A DNA stretch of 64,000 bases. Origin: Gambelia wislizenii (lineage: Eukaryota > Chordata > Lepidosauria > Squamata > Crotaphytidae). The stretch spans positions 119,916,309 through 119,980,308 of the forward strand of contig JAUMIR010000002.1 of assembly GCA_030847615.1 (NCBI GenBank), given 5' to 3'. Every line of letters begins with the position of its first letter. The first letter of the stretch is position 1. The position numbers were made by a program, and so were the translations under genes. Below, one piece after another: positions 1 through 12,300 of this stretch. The notes beneath the pieces were generated by a model. It ran no database searches and had not been told where the DNA came from. It saw only the letters and a program-made list of their open reading frames with translations.

Positions 1-1055
1 TCTCTTTTAGTATTCCTGACCATGGGATCACCCCCAGTATTTCCCTAAGTTTATTGAAATCAGGTCTCCTAAAGTCTAAGTCTGACTATGCCTGGCTTCT
101 CCTTTCCATTGTATAACAAACTCCAGGAGAACATGATCACCCCCACCTAAGGATCGCACCACTTGTACCCCATTAACCAGGTCATCCCTGTTGGTTAGGA
201 TCAGATCTAAAATAGCTGACCTCCTTGTTGCCTCTTCCACCTTTTGGACAATCAAATTGTCTTCCAGGCAAGTAAGGGATTTGCTAGCCGTTGAAGTTTT
301 GGTTGAGTTAGATTTCCAGTAAATATCAGGACAGTTGAAGTCACCCATCGCTACTACATCTCTCCTTTCTGCGTGTGTGGTCATCTGTTCTAGAAAGGCA
401 TCGTCCAATTCCTTTGTCTGACTTGGGGGTCTGTAGTAGAGTCCCACAATAACATCCCTGTTGTTTCCCTCCCCTTTAATTTTTATCCAGATGCTCTCAA
501 CCTGGCTTCCAGTATTGATGTCATGGATCTCTTCACTGGTGTAAATATCCCTGACATATAATGGTATTCCTCCTCCTTTCCTGTTTGGCCTGTTTCTCTT
601 ATAAAGGTTATACCCCTCTATTCCTACATTCCAATCATGAGACTCATCCTACCAGGTTTCAGTAATGCCTATTATATCATATTTGCTTGCTAGGAGTTCA
701 AGTTCATCTTGCTTATTTCCCATGCTCTGTGCATCAGTGTAGAGACATCTAAGACCATGTGTTCCCTTTACTTGCTGCCTGTGCAAGTTTTTTTGCCTCC
801 CACTGTTGGGTCCTTGCACTGTTTGCCTTGTTCCCTCTATGACAGTTTGACTTTTTTTCTCCAGCCCTTTTGCCTTCCAGTATACTCCCCCCCCCCCACA
901 TATAACTCAGTTTAAAGCCTTCCTGATCAAATTCTTGAGCCTGTTGGCAAAAACGTTTCTGCCAACTGGCATGAGATGCACCCTATCCCTTGCCAGAAGT
1001 CCCCCCTCATGAAAGCGCAGCCCATGATCCAAGAATCTTAATCATTCTCAATGGG
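1..1055 (-). mobile_element. CR1-type LINE fragment: endonuclease region, cut by the window edge
   Basis: Read on the minus strand, positions 447 down to 76 encode an apurinic-type endonuclease piece typical of CR1 LINEs. It starts with a YYRPP block, continues with a GDFN catalytic motif (around 330-350) followed by P-D-I-x-W, and has an LDL-LTN block and a GGGDH block that corresponds to the S/G-DH catalytic end of these nucleases. The flanking sequence to about 1055 reads like the stretch CR1 elements carry upstream of this domain. The element continues past position 1, so its reverse transcriptase is not visible. Stops upstream of the domain suggest a decayed copy. It lies inside a Bassoon intron in the same orientation as the gene. 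The assignment to CR1 rather than a related LINE is from family knowledge. Confidence 0.8.
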
Positions 1056-3552
1056 ATCTGGTGTTTTTAGGGTATTTAGGCCCCTGCTTTGAATAAGCAT
1101 ACCCTGCTTGTGGAATTTCTAGGGACATCTATTTGTCATCTAGGAGGAACAGGATTCTAAAAAGGTGGACCTCTGATCCAATTCATCAGGGTACTTCTTG
1201 AGCTAGGGTGAATTTTGCAACTAATCCTAGAAAGCTAGGAAGCATGGCAGTCCTTGTGATATTAACATCTCCTCACCCATCACTATGAAAGTACTTTATA
1301 TAATGCAGTCTTCAGCTATTTTTATCACCCTAAGACTCATAGTTTGTTAAATGCACTGAAGAGATGGTGTCCAGGGAATCGGGGATTTCACCAACCTCTT
1401 TTGATCAAGAAACTGGAAGATACAAACAGTGCCTATAAGGAGATGTGCTACAAGTGCCTCAGTAAGTGACAATGTATGTGCACACACTCAGGATGTAATT
1501 TGAAGCCAGCTTTTCAAAATATTCATTGCTGGAACATCAACTAAATGGGAATATCCAGGTGTACCTGCTGGGGACAGCCCCCTACAGAAAGATTATTCTA
1601 TAAAATGAATACACGTGCAGAAATAATGGCCAAAAGTTTATCTGTTTTTGTTATTAACTCTGGTATATTTCAGGTAATTCTTCAGTTAAACTAAGGAACA
1701 TCTTGCAGAGACTGGAAAGGGGAAATAATAAAGCATGATGCCATTTTATCAAAAGCACACACCATTGCTTTATTGTCTGTCAAATTGCCTCAAGGTCAGC
1801 TCACAGTGTGGCAGGATCCCCAGGTTGGTAGGAAAATGCTGGGAAATTCCAAATACTACTTGTGACTGAAACTTGCATGTAAATCGGCATCTGAAAGGTT
1901 GTCATTTTCAAATCTGTAATTAGCAAACACCTTTCATGATTAATGAGAGACTTCACAAACTGCAAAATTATTAGCTGGGAAGCATATCAATGTAGGAGTT
2001 AGTAAACACACCAAGTGAGCATCATCAAAGCTCTACCTGTGCACAGAAGCACAACCCAGGCATGTTTCCAGATTCCCCAGACATGGCCTCAGGCTCACAT
2101 ACGTCCTTCTCCTCTACCTTGTTTGCAGACTCCTCCCCGCTGTTTGGTCATTTGGTATAAACATAGCTCCAACTCTGATGTAATGGCAAACTAACAGCTT
2201 GCTTCCAAACTACTACTCTGAAACCATGTTTAAGTTTGGTTTGCAACTCATGCATTGAGACAATCTTGGTTAGTTCTGACCATACTTGATACTTAGTTCT
2301 GATTCATACATGATAAAAACTAGATTTCTAACAAAACTATTGTGGGGTGGGATGGGGAATCCATCCACATATAATGGGAGGAAGGGGGGAGCATATGAGT
2401 CTCCTGCATTACCCCCCCCCCATCTCCACATTACAATTTGGAGCTTGGGAAATACAAAGCTTGGGAATGAAACCAGTGTACATATGCTAAAAGCCACAAC
2501 CAGCCAGTTTTCAAGCATGCATACATGTGGGAAAATACACATGGAAGAATGTCACACTGACAACTAATACTGTTTCATAATAGGAACTATGAAGTGTTTT
2601 GAAGCTGCAGTTGGACAAATAAAGGAGAGACCAAGGTTTTGAATAATTTGGGTAAGCCCAGAGAATGAGTGATGCTTCCATGGTTATGGCAAGTCATGAG
2701 GCAAAGTGAATCTGTGGGTTTCCCAGTATAAACTTTAAATGAATAAGCAATTGAGCTGTAACAGGAGGGCTGCCTGGGGACTCATCTGCTAATCAGCATG
2801 TGAAATAACTGGAGAAACTTCACACATAGCACATTGGAGCAACCCCGCCCCCACAACTCAGCATGGTTCTTCAGCACTGCAGTTTAATTCTTATCAACAG
2901 GGGGCAGGGAATGACAGCTATTTGTGCAATGTCTTGACAAACTATACAGACCCTGCTCTTTCAGCCTCCAACTCAGTGGTTCCGAGGTGAATGCTGAGGT
3001 AAGAAGTTTTTATTTAGTTCCCTGCTTGTGATGCAGTCCTGAAAGTTTGTTGCAACACAGCATTAATCTCTCTCTAACAAGTACAGCAGCAACAACACAG
3101 GTTCCTTACAATAAAAGTATGTGTCGTATACATTATGTGGCCCATTTATCCCTCATTGCTTCTTCTAGTTAGGAATTAAAGTGAAACCCATTGCTCTTGT
3201 AAAAGTACAGTATACACTTCACTTCTCCCCTGCCTCCCAGTTTCCAACCTTTTGCTTTCAAATATTGTACACAACTTTCAGAACATAAAGTAAACAAGCT
3301 GCTGCATGTTCATCGGGCCTGTCTCAAGGTCTGGCTCCAGCTAGGAAGCCTTTGGCCCTGCCAGTTCCACCAGAATCAATTGATCCACTTTGTGACAAGC
3401 TCTAGGCTTCTGACTCACCTGTAGCAGTGTGAGCAAGAGCTGACCTGGACTTTATCTCAAGTGGCTGCCTACTGAGATATTGGAGTTGGGAGACTTGGGG
3501 GTGGTGTATCCAAGCCTACTGCTCATTTCAGGGTGAAAGTGGAGCATTTGAA
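1056..3552. other. BSN intron stretch with no recognised feature
   Basis: AT-leaning non-coding sequence. Open reading frames here are short and carry no recognisable domain. A short C-run lies near 2411-2421. I recognise no repeat family with confidence. Confidence 0.6.
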
Positions 3553-3629
3553 TCATAGAATCAGAGCTGGAAGAGACCACAAGGGCTATCCAGTCCAACC
3601 CCCTGCCATGCAGAAATACACAATCAAAT
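3553..3629 (-). mobile_element. CR1 3' tail fragment
   Basis: The stretch begins with the gaatcatagaatc tail signature (the complement of the ATTCTATG octamers that end CR1) and continues through the ccagtccaacccc block seen in CR1 3' ends. Two further copies of the same tail lie at 35791-35937 and 56997-57303, all on the minus strand. It is cut at its right side by a truncated L1. Confidence 0.8.
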
Positions 3630-4277
3630 GAAATACTGACTTGTATAAATACATTTGATGTTAGAAGACATCTTGAAAATTAAATTCCAGAAGAGACTAG
3701 ACAATGGAGGAAAGAAGATACGGCAGAATGCTACAATATGTGAGAATAGCTACCAGACTTTTTTTTTATGAGCAGAGATGGAAAGAGAACAATATACCAA
3801 CTATAGAAGAATGGCTGACTAAGACATATGAACTTTTGAAGATGGACAAGTTAACAATGTTGATCAAAGAAAAATCTCTTTAAAAAGTAAGAAAGACTGG
3901 GAGTTATTTATTACTTATTTATGATTGTATTGTGGACCAGTATCAGTGGTAGGCTTAGAAAGTTAGAAATAAGTATCAAAAAAATGGGAGTCAATAATCT
4001 TTTTTTTTTTGCAGAATTATGAATAAATTTTAATATTCAGGAAGTATAGTGTAATTTTGGTTTGCATAGTTTTCAGTTAGGGGTAAGAATAGTGTGTAGT
4101 TCGTCATATCTTTATGTTGATGCTGTTGTTAGTGTTGTTTTGTTTTTATTTATTTATTTTGTTAGTTATGATGTAACTACTTTGGTCATTTATTTGATGC
4201 TTTATATATGTGTTTTATATATGTAGAAAAATATATGTTTAATAAAAAGTATTAAAAAAAAAGAAATACTGACTTGT
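3630..4277 (+). mobile_element. 5'-truncated L1-type LINE with 15-bp target-site duplication
   Basis: The 15-bp word gaaatactgacttgt occurs at 3630-3644 and again at 4263-4277. The interval between ends in an A-rich tail at about 4253-4262, as expected for target-primed insertion. Around 3730-3882 the plus strand encodes the end of an L1 ORF2 protein: a FFYEQRWKE-like block, an EEWL block and an MDKLT-like block before a stop. The rest is AT-rich 3' UTR with TTATTTAT stretches. Only the last part of the element is present (about 620 bp). It abuts the CR1 tail at 3553-3629, so it is the later arrival. Confidence 0.8.
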
Positions 4278-6889
4278 GGAAAAGAAGTTCTAGGTGAGGG
4301 CACAAGGAAGGAAGGTGGTTGGGGGACAGGCTTTATTGGTTAGCTCCATGTGGTGCTTTTGGATTCGTTCCCCAAGCATGAGGCACAGAAGCCACAATTG
4401 AGCATTCTATCTATACAGCTTTGGAGCACTGGAATATTTTTAAATTTCTGTTCCCATGTGGGTTTCCTATCAGGATTAGGCTTGTGATCTTTCAGACTAA
4501 GGTGCATAAAAGTCACACAATCATTTTGATCTTTTGTCCTGTTCAGACATTTTTGAGGATTGTCTCAGTTTTGGGCACAGCTGGGATGTAAATCTTTGTT
4601 TGCCTTATTGTCAAGAAACCACAATTTTTTTAGACAGCAAGATATTTTCTGTCAGTCTCAAGAGTTCTCACATTGTTCTCACAGAGAACAACGATCTCAT
4701 AAATTATATATACTTCACAAATTGCATAGCTAAACTATGATTGCCGCTTTGCTGCATTTGTTTTTAAAAATTAGAACTTCTCTGGTTGCTGAGTGTACAC
4801 TTCTTGTTTCACAAAGGGAAAGGGCATTCGTTTTGTGCGAAGACAGCTTGCTCATTCTTGGCGGGAGGTGAGAAATCTCTCAGGGGTTGACAAACTCTTA
4901 AGTCTCTTTGAGTCCCATTTTAGGAGAAAGGCAGGATATAAATTAATAAACTAAGTCTTGACAGGGGGCATCAGTGTGTCAAGACAGTCTGCCTTGACAA
5001 AAACAAGTAATTTTAGCAAGATTTCTTCACATCTCTAAGTCACACTTCAAGTTCTTTAGGATTCTGTCTAGGCAGCTTTTGATCACTGGGTCACTGGTAT
5101 TATGCATCCACTGTGGAAGGCTTTGCGCTGATCTCTAAAAAACACCAACCAAGATCCCAACCATATTGGGTGTCCAGAAGTATACTTGCATATTTTGTAA
5201 CCTACCGAAGCAGATTTTTTGGGGTCTCCTCAGAAAACGTTTCCTTTGGTGCCTTTACTTGTAACCTATACATTAATACCAATCTCAAGTATTCAAGATC
5301 TCGTGCTTACTTTCCCAACGTGGCTCCATGCCTATGCAAGAGAAAGTTTGGGCAGGGGGGAACCCTAAGGTTTACAGAAGTAAATCCTTTATGGAAGTAA
5401 ATCCTTTATGGAGGAAGCCCTTAGTAAAGTTAAACAAGAGCTGACTGTACGCAGTGGCACTGGAGTCATGACTAACTGTTGGGAAAGAGAAACATGAAAG
5501 AGGGAATAGATTGAATGGATGGAAACCTGAGTTGGAGTATTCCATGCTGTAGTGCTTTGTTGCAGCTCCAACTAATACATCTTAGTTCAAAATATAGTTT
5601 GTTGTCCTGTTCATCAGTAACTGCCCAGATGTATGCAAGTGTTGAAACCCAACACATGTAAGCCAAGTAAATGATACTGGCGTTTTACAATGGCACTGAG
5701 TGGTGTCAAAGCATGTAGGGGAAGAAGAAAGAGAAGAAGCTTGGATATATTGATGGGATAAGTACTTGAAACACAACTATACGTTCTCTGCTGAGCATTT
5801 TCAGGATAAAGTTGTTTCCATCCATAGGGATCTGGAATACTTCCAGATAGACAGCTTGTAGTTCCAGCAGTCAAAAGATATTAAGGAGCCATTCCATCTT
5901 TTCCTCCTTAAAGAAATTTTGGGGTGGAGGAGAAAGTCTACAAGAAGATGCTGTCAGCTGAACCCCACAATACAATCCCATGCATTAGGCATGGTGATTT
6001 ACATGTTAAAACTTCATCTATTATCACCCCTGGACTCATATTATTTGCAGGTCCTATAGTGAACACATCCTGGCAACTGTCTAGTCCTGCATTACAGAGT
6101 GGCTTTCACCTGTTCTGATGAACATGGAGGAGCATGGACTGATGATCTCTTTGCTTGGTTCTTGCCCCTCCTGTTTCATTGCATCAAGCAGGACAGAACT
6201 GATTGCATGGGTCTGGGAAGTGGAGAGGATGACGTATGAAGATGGTCACTATCTTCAGGTATACAATTTAAGACAAAAAGGAAAAGGGTTTGGGAAAGAG
6301 GAGGAGATTATTCTAATGCAGCAACTGCAGTGAGCTGTGAAACCCATAACAACTAGTTTGGCTCTTGCTGAAAGATGCTACAGGCTCACAGGAGAGATGC
6401 GGTGGTGCACCTTTTCATACTTGTTGACTTCATGTCTATGTTGTTCCCCTGTTCTTTTATTTCCTGTACTTTGCACACCACTTTGCCCAAGTCATCTGGG
6501 ACTTTAAGATCTTCAAGGTCTCACCAAAGACACCTTGTTCCTCCAACCAACATCCATGGCTGGCCTCAAGCTCTCAAAACGCTTGTATTCTGTGGCTTCT
6601 TTTTCTTTATTGCTCATTGTGATTATCGCCCACCAGCAAAGGAGGTCTTTGTCCTGGCCCAGGATGTGGCCCCAGGCCACAGTAATATTAGTTCATACCA
6701 TAAGCACAGTGATGGTGGTAAGTGGTAGGTGTCTTCAAGAACCAACCGCCAGCAACAGAGCTGTGGAGAGGCTTGAATAGGATGGGTTGTGCGGCCCTCT
6801 TCATAGGAAGGCCCTTCCAGATCCACAAGACTTTTTGTCTATCAATTGACTGTATATGTGATAGGTTCTCTGGGTACATTTGAATCTGG

Positions 6890-7250
6890 TTTCTGACTTG
6901 GTTCTATCACCAAAACAGCACTGGTCAACATGATAGATGAAGCGTGCAGTCCTTCCATCTGTCTTGGATCTCTTGATAGCCTTTGATATACTTAACCAGA
7001 ATACTCTTCTGGAAACACTTTTTGAAGTGGATTGGCAATGCTCCCATTGAAATAGTTTGTTCTAGAATATGGTTCTGAGGGACTAATGTTCAGCCCCAGG
7101 CAGTTATGATATGAGGGTGTGAAGGGCTCCATTTTGTCCCATGTTGTAAAACATTCACATCAAAGTACTGAGTTAAGTCATCTGGAGATTTAGCATGCGG
7201 TACCTCCAGCATGCTAGTTCCTCTGACATGGGAGATAGTATGTTGCCTGT
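6890..7250 (+). mobile_element. Eroded L2-like reverse transcriptase relic
   Basis: Frame-shifting translation of the plus strand gives weak L2-like blocks in the right order: a VN-x-ID block near 6925, an LL-x-x-L block near 7010, and a CPML-x-NIHIK block near 7130-7165 that resembles the LFNIYM region upstream of the catalytic aspartates. Several stops interrupt it. This is pattern matching at low identity and could be wrong. Confidence 0.35.
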
Positions 7251-8985
7251 TTTGGATGGGGAGTGTACTCCCCCATAAAGATTAGTCTGCATTTTGGAGG
7301 TGTCAGTAGATTCAGTCCTATCTGTGGAACCCTAAAATGTCTCAGTGGCAAAAAGCATTTTCCTTCAGTTGCTCCTAGACACAGTTATTCTAGCTCTAGA
7401 AATATCCTGTTTGGGCTATGGCAATGTGTTGTAAATGAAACTGTCCTTGAACGTTCAGAAACAGTAATCACTAAAAACATATAGTGTAGTAGCAAGGTCA
7501 CTGCCTAAAACCACATCAGAACAAAGTGATAGCAGAAAGCTATAAAGGCATTTATTGGCTCTTGCAGGTACAAACTGCAGTGTGAAGACAATCTGGAAAT
7601 GTGTTATGCCTACCATAACAGCTTGAAGTACAGGTGTATAGCGTGCTAAAGCCAGAAAATTATATTAGCTACAGGACTTTTAAATACATACACACACACC
7701 ATAATGTATTTGCATTGCATTAAAAAGACAAGTTGGTTCTCATGTCTTTGCAAATATGAGCATCTTGACAGGTTGTATGTTTGACTCTCCTACATCAGGA
7801 GCAGAAATAGGGGGTTGTACCCTTACATGTAACTTCTGCTCTTCTTACTCAACTAGCCTGAATACTGGATAGTCTGGTGTTTCATGGAGGAGGAATGAAA
7901 GGGGGTTGGTTTGTTAACATTACAGCTTACTAACTGTAGAGAGCCTTGCTTCTGCTGCCCAACTTTCTCATGCCACCTCCGTCAGAGATATACACAGAAT
8001 TGATGCTCTAAAAACTGCTTCTTTCTTGGATTTGTGTATAAAAGATACAGCTGAGGGAGTTGTGTTAATGTCTATTTTGGGGAAATTGGTTTAGTATTGC
8101 TCTGTTATCCATGGCAGGTACCACAGTTAAAGATCTCATGGCAATTTCCACATGTATATATTGTTTTCATATACCCTAATAAAACTTCACAGTTAAATTT
8201 ACAGTTGAGAAGACATGTTTTTACCACTGCACAGAATATCTCATTTTATTACCACTAGATGGCACAAAAGAGAATTCAGCTTTGCTTCTGTGCCTCCATA
8301 TGATTTAAGGTTGCAAAGTTTGGTTTTGGTTGCATTCAGTATCTGGCAGTATACACACCACAGAGTATAAAACTTATATTAAAGAGAAAAAGAAATAAAG
8401 GAGTTAATGATAACGTAGAAGGCATAATGGAACAGTATATGGGAAGGCACTGCTCCTCTTTCTCTAACCATGAATTACAGAAGTATGATAAAACAACATG
8501 CCTTGGTAATGCATATATAAAAAATAGTGAGAATGGAGTTTCTTAAGCCAGTGAATCCCATTATGTATCTTTTGTGAAAGTGCAGTAAAGATGCTATGCC
8601 ATTCAAAACTAGAGTCGGCTCCTAAACACCAGGATGTCAACCTGCAATGTTGCATGACAGAGGTGAGACCCCCTAACACCTTCAGGATCTGGAGATTTAC
8701 CAGTATATATTATACTGAACACTTGAGGAGTGGCAGCAGAATGTCTTTGGGTGTGAGGCCTTTTTAAGTGTAATGAGAGTGATTTGAAAGTGCTTTTGCT
8801 ACCCTTAAAAGACAGACACACTTTATTGAGTTCCAGAGTGAGCCCTAAAAAACTGGTTCTAAAAAAATTCTGCATGTCAGATAAAAAAAACCCCACACTC
8901 TCAATGTTGGCAGGTATGTATTAACTAACAGCCATCCCCATTTCCTCACCAATCTTATAACAATTTTATAAGTGATTTAAAAAGG

Positions 8986-9011
8986 TCTCTCTCTCTCTCT
9001 CTCTCTCTCTT
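8986..9011. repeat. (CT)n microsatellite
   Basis: An uninterrupted run of alternating T and C about 340 bp inside the intron from the giant exon's donor site. Confidence 0.95.
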
Positions 9012-9346
9012 TGTAAGGAGTTCTTGGATTTCTTTAAAGGGTGGCCAATCTGCCCAAAGCAGTAACTGCTCATCTCACATTTGACTTGGTTATATGCATG
9101 AAGTAAGCTGCAAATCTGGATTCAACCTGTGATCAAGAGCCTGCTGTGACCATTAAGAATGATAAGTTTATCTTCTCCCAAAATTGCAAACTAATCTCCC
9201 CTATTCCTTGACTGCTGCATGCTGGCTCATAAAGTGATTATTTGACATGGCAAAATATAACCACCAGGCTGATACAAAGGTAGGCTTTGGAAACAAATGG
9301 CAAAAAAATGTTATAATCTCATTCCCATTTGCCAGACAAGTGGCAA

Positions 9347-9355
9347 TCTTACCTG
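9347..9355 (-). other. BSN: Splice donor after the giant BSN exon
   Basis: On the minus strand the exon ends CAG at 9355-9353 and the intron opens GTAAGA at 9352-9347, a strong donor. The last exon codon is complete (phase 0). Mammalian Bassoon has the same GSQ residues at this point, after which its sequence continues with a segment not present in this window. Confidence 0.9.
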
Positions 9356-12300
9356 GCTGCCAGGGAGCAACGTGTGCTGATACAAAGAGAACCTGTCTTT
9401 TGCCGCTTCCTCTGATGTTGGACTGATGGGTTTGGGATCGGATAACGATCTCTGCATGGTTTTGATGGGGCGAGGGAGGGTCTGCTGACGTTGGGCGGAG
9501 TCAGCCATGAAGTGCTTCTGTGGGGTCACATGGGCCTTGTTGAGCCTTTCACTGGTTGTGAAGGATGATTCCAGCAGCCGATGTGGGGAGAGGGGAGAGA
9601 CTGGGGAATAGAGCACCTGGGGTGACTTGGGAGGTTGACGAGACACCAGCTGAGACAAGGAATCTGTAGGCAGATGGGACTGGTAGCCAATTTCAAGGGG
9701 GTCAGGCTTTTTCTTCACCAGTCCTTGCTGTCGGACTGAATGGGGATCCAGGGGTCCTGTGCTTACAATCTGGAGGCTGGAGGAGTAAGGCGTAATTGTT
9801 GTAGGCACAGTGAGCTGAGGGACTACAATGCCCGGCTGGGGCTGTACCTCCGGCTCTGTCTGGCAGGCCAGGCTTTCTCCTCGGTGGGTCTTCTCAGGGG
9901 CAGAGATGTACTTCACAATCTCCACCTTGGGGTCAGGGGTGGTGATATGGATGGAAGGGGACACCCTGTGTAGCTGGTCAGGCTCTGTCTGGACTGAGCA
10001 GTCACTGATGGTTTGGATTGCTATGCTGGCCATGCCTTTGGTGGATGAGTCTTGCTTGCTTTCTGCACTTGAGTCGGAGTGCCGGGAGAAGCGGGAGCGC
10101 CGCCGCCGCACAGGCTGTTCCCACTCGCCATTGTCCTCTTCATCTGTCTGAACACTGCAGTCTGTGCTACGTCGGGTACGGCGTCGGCGGGTTGCATAGA
10201 GACGTTCTTCACCATCCTCCTCATCAGTCTGGACACTGCTGTCTGTGATCTTCTTTACAATGTATGGCTCGTGGCCGGGCTCCTTATCGTAGGCATCCCG
10301 GAGGCGTGGCATGGAGTTCCTCTTCTTTATTCCTCGACTGGTTTCCCACTGTTCTTCCGTCTGCAGGGACATTTCGGAGGCTGAATTGGTGAGAGGCCTC
10401 TGGAGCCCTGGATAGCGGGGCTGTGCTTGCCCATCTTGGGCTGGGGCTGCAGTTGCTATATAGGCCTGGTTTATGGGCGGCCAGTACTGTCCATTCTGAG
10501 CCAGGGTCCTTTGCATTTCTACAGGTATCTCTGAGGTGGCCTGGGGAGGCATCCTTCCTGCTGGATCACCTACCGAAGGAGGAAAGGTGCTCTTTTGCCT
10601 CTTCTGCTCCTCCAACTGCTGCTGCAGCTGTTGCTGCAGTTGCTGGATCTGCTCCAATTGCAAGCGCTGCTGGGCCAGTTGCTCCCGCTGCAGGGCAAAC
10701 TGAGCCTGCCGTTCCTCCTGCTGCTGTTGCAGGACCTGGTGCTTTATGGACTGCAACTCCTGGATCTCCCTGTGCATCAAAAGCTGCTCCTTCTCCCTGT
10801 GTCTCTGCAGCTCCACGCGTTCTCTCTCCAGTTCTTCATGCAGCCTCATCTGCCTCAGCTTCTCCAGCTCAACTCTTTCCCTTTCCATCTGGAGGATATG
10901 CTCTTGCTGCTTCCTCAGCCTTTCCTCTTCCTTCTCTTTTTCTTCCTTTTCTGTGGCTCCTTTGCTCACAACACTGGCCTGTGGGGCTTCCGCTTGCTGC
11001 TTCTGGGTTGGCATTTGTGGTGGGGGATGCTGCTGCTGCTGCTGCTGCTGTGGCTGGCTGATGGTACTCTGTGACCCTGAAGTTGTTACAGGTGCCTCCT
11101 CTCGTGTGCCAGTCCCCATCTGTTCTGGCCTTTGCAAGCCAACAGCACTGGGAGCTGAGGGCTTGGAAGCTGGCACTGTGCTTACACTACTGGCAGCTGT
11201 GCTGGCTGCAGTAGTGCTAACAGGCTTTCCCAGATACATTGGTGTCTCCATCACAGATGATGTGGGAGCTGCTGGAAGCCTACTGGGCACCGGGTATCTA
11301 TACAGGCCCTGGGTTGCAAGGGGCATCCTTGGAGTAACTAGAGGCACTCTGGTCAGGCTGGCCAGAGGGACAGCTGTGATACCACTTGGACCGTAGGGTC
11401 TATATAGGCCTCGGAGCATGGGCCGCAGTACAGAAGCTGGCTGGGTGGTGATGGGTAGAGTCGATGCTATTGGTGTATTGATGGTGGAATAAATCATGCC
11501 ATCAGCAGCTCGCACAGTGGCTGTGGAAGGGAGTGCTTGCCTGATAGCTCCAAGTCTGGTGAAACTGTACTGGGCTAGGTTCCCAAAGCCAGGGCGAGTC
11601 TCTGGAAAATTGGGGTTGTACATCATGTTTGCTTTCATGGCTCCCTGTTGCGCTGAGATGCTGCCACTCCCACCTGGCCCAGCACCAAGTGCCCCATGTC
11701 CATACTGGAGAAGATCTGGACTATTTGTATGCCTGCCCCCATACTGGTCCATGGAGTTGAGTGCGGCACACATCCGGCTGATTTCCCGAGCTGTAGTAGC
11801 GCTATAATGAGCCAGGCTGGCTTCCTGGAAGTTTGCCATGTCCCCTCTTGGTGAATATCGGTAATCGGAGTAGATATTTGAGGCTGAGCTATATCTTCGC
11901 ATTGGGTAGGAATGGCTAAGCAAGTCACTGGGCTGCCGGAGGTCAGAGAAAGAACCATACTGCAATCCATGCCCCATGTAACCTCCCTCAGTAAAGCTGT
12001 GGCTATATGAAGGTTTCATGGTTGTCAAATCCACAGCAGAATCGCCAGCAAGGGAATGGAAGGGCTGCTCTCCTTTAACTGAGTAATAGTTCAAACCCAT
12101 TTCAGAAAGGTTTGTATCTGACATGGATGAATACAATCTCCCAAACAGGCCATGGGGATAGAACCGGTGCTCTTCATAAGGATTAGGGCCTGGTGCTGAT
12201 TGCTCTCTATAAGGATATGCATCTGACACCTCCTGTTCTCTCCTTCCATAGTATGGGCCACTGGGTTTACCAGTCTGAGCTGGATCTCCAACATTTTTCT

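Larger units (their letters stand above)
4278..9352. other. BSN intron downstream of the giant exon, mostly unrecognised
   Basis: Non-coding sequence between the truncated L1 and the donor of the giant exon. It holds a perfect tandem copy of a 17-bp unit (5377-5393 and 5394-5410), an eroded L2-like stretch near 6890-7250 (separate entry) and a (CT)n run at 8986-9011. Many overlapping short open frames between 5100 and 7000 have no recognisable domain. No exon-like block of Bassoon is present, so the next coding exon lies beyond the left edge and this intron exceeds 9.3 kb. Confidence 0.6.

Noticed and set aside
6118..6780. Cluster of open frames around 6100-6900
   Set aside because: They are short, overlap on both strands, show no recognisable domain and have no splice-consistent structure.
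9311..9352. Continuation of the Bassoon reading frame past 9353 to a stop
   Set aside because: The frame crosses a strong GTAAGA donor and the residues beyond it do not resemble Bassoon. It is intron read-through.
10423..11396. Plus-strand open frames of 159-216 codons opposite the coiled coil
   Set aside because: They are complements of the CAG/GAG-rich coding strand, are full of Leu/Ser/Cys/Ala runs and have no domain. They are shadows of the Bassoon exon.
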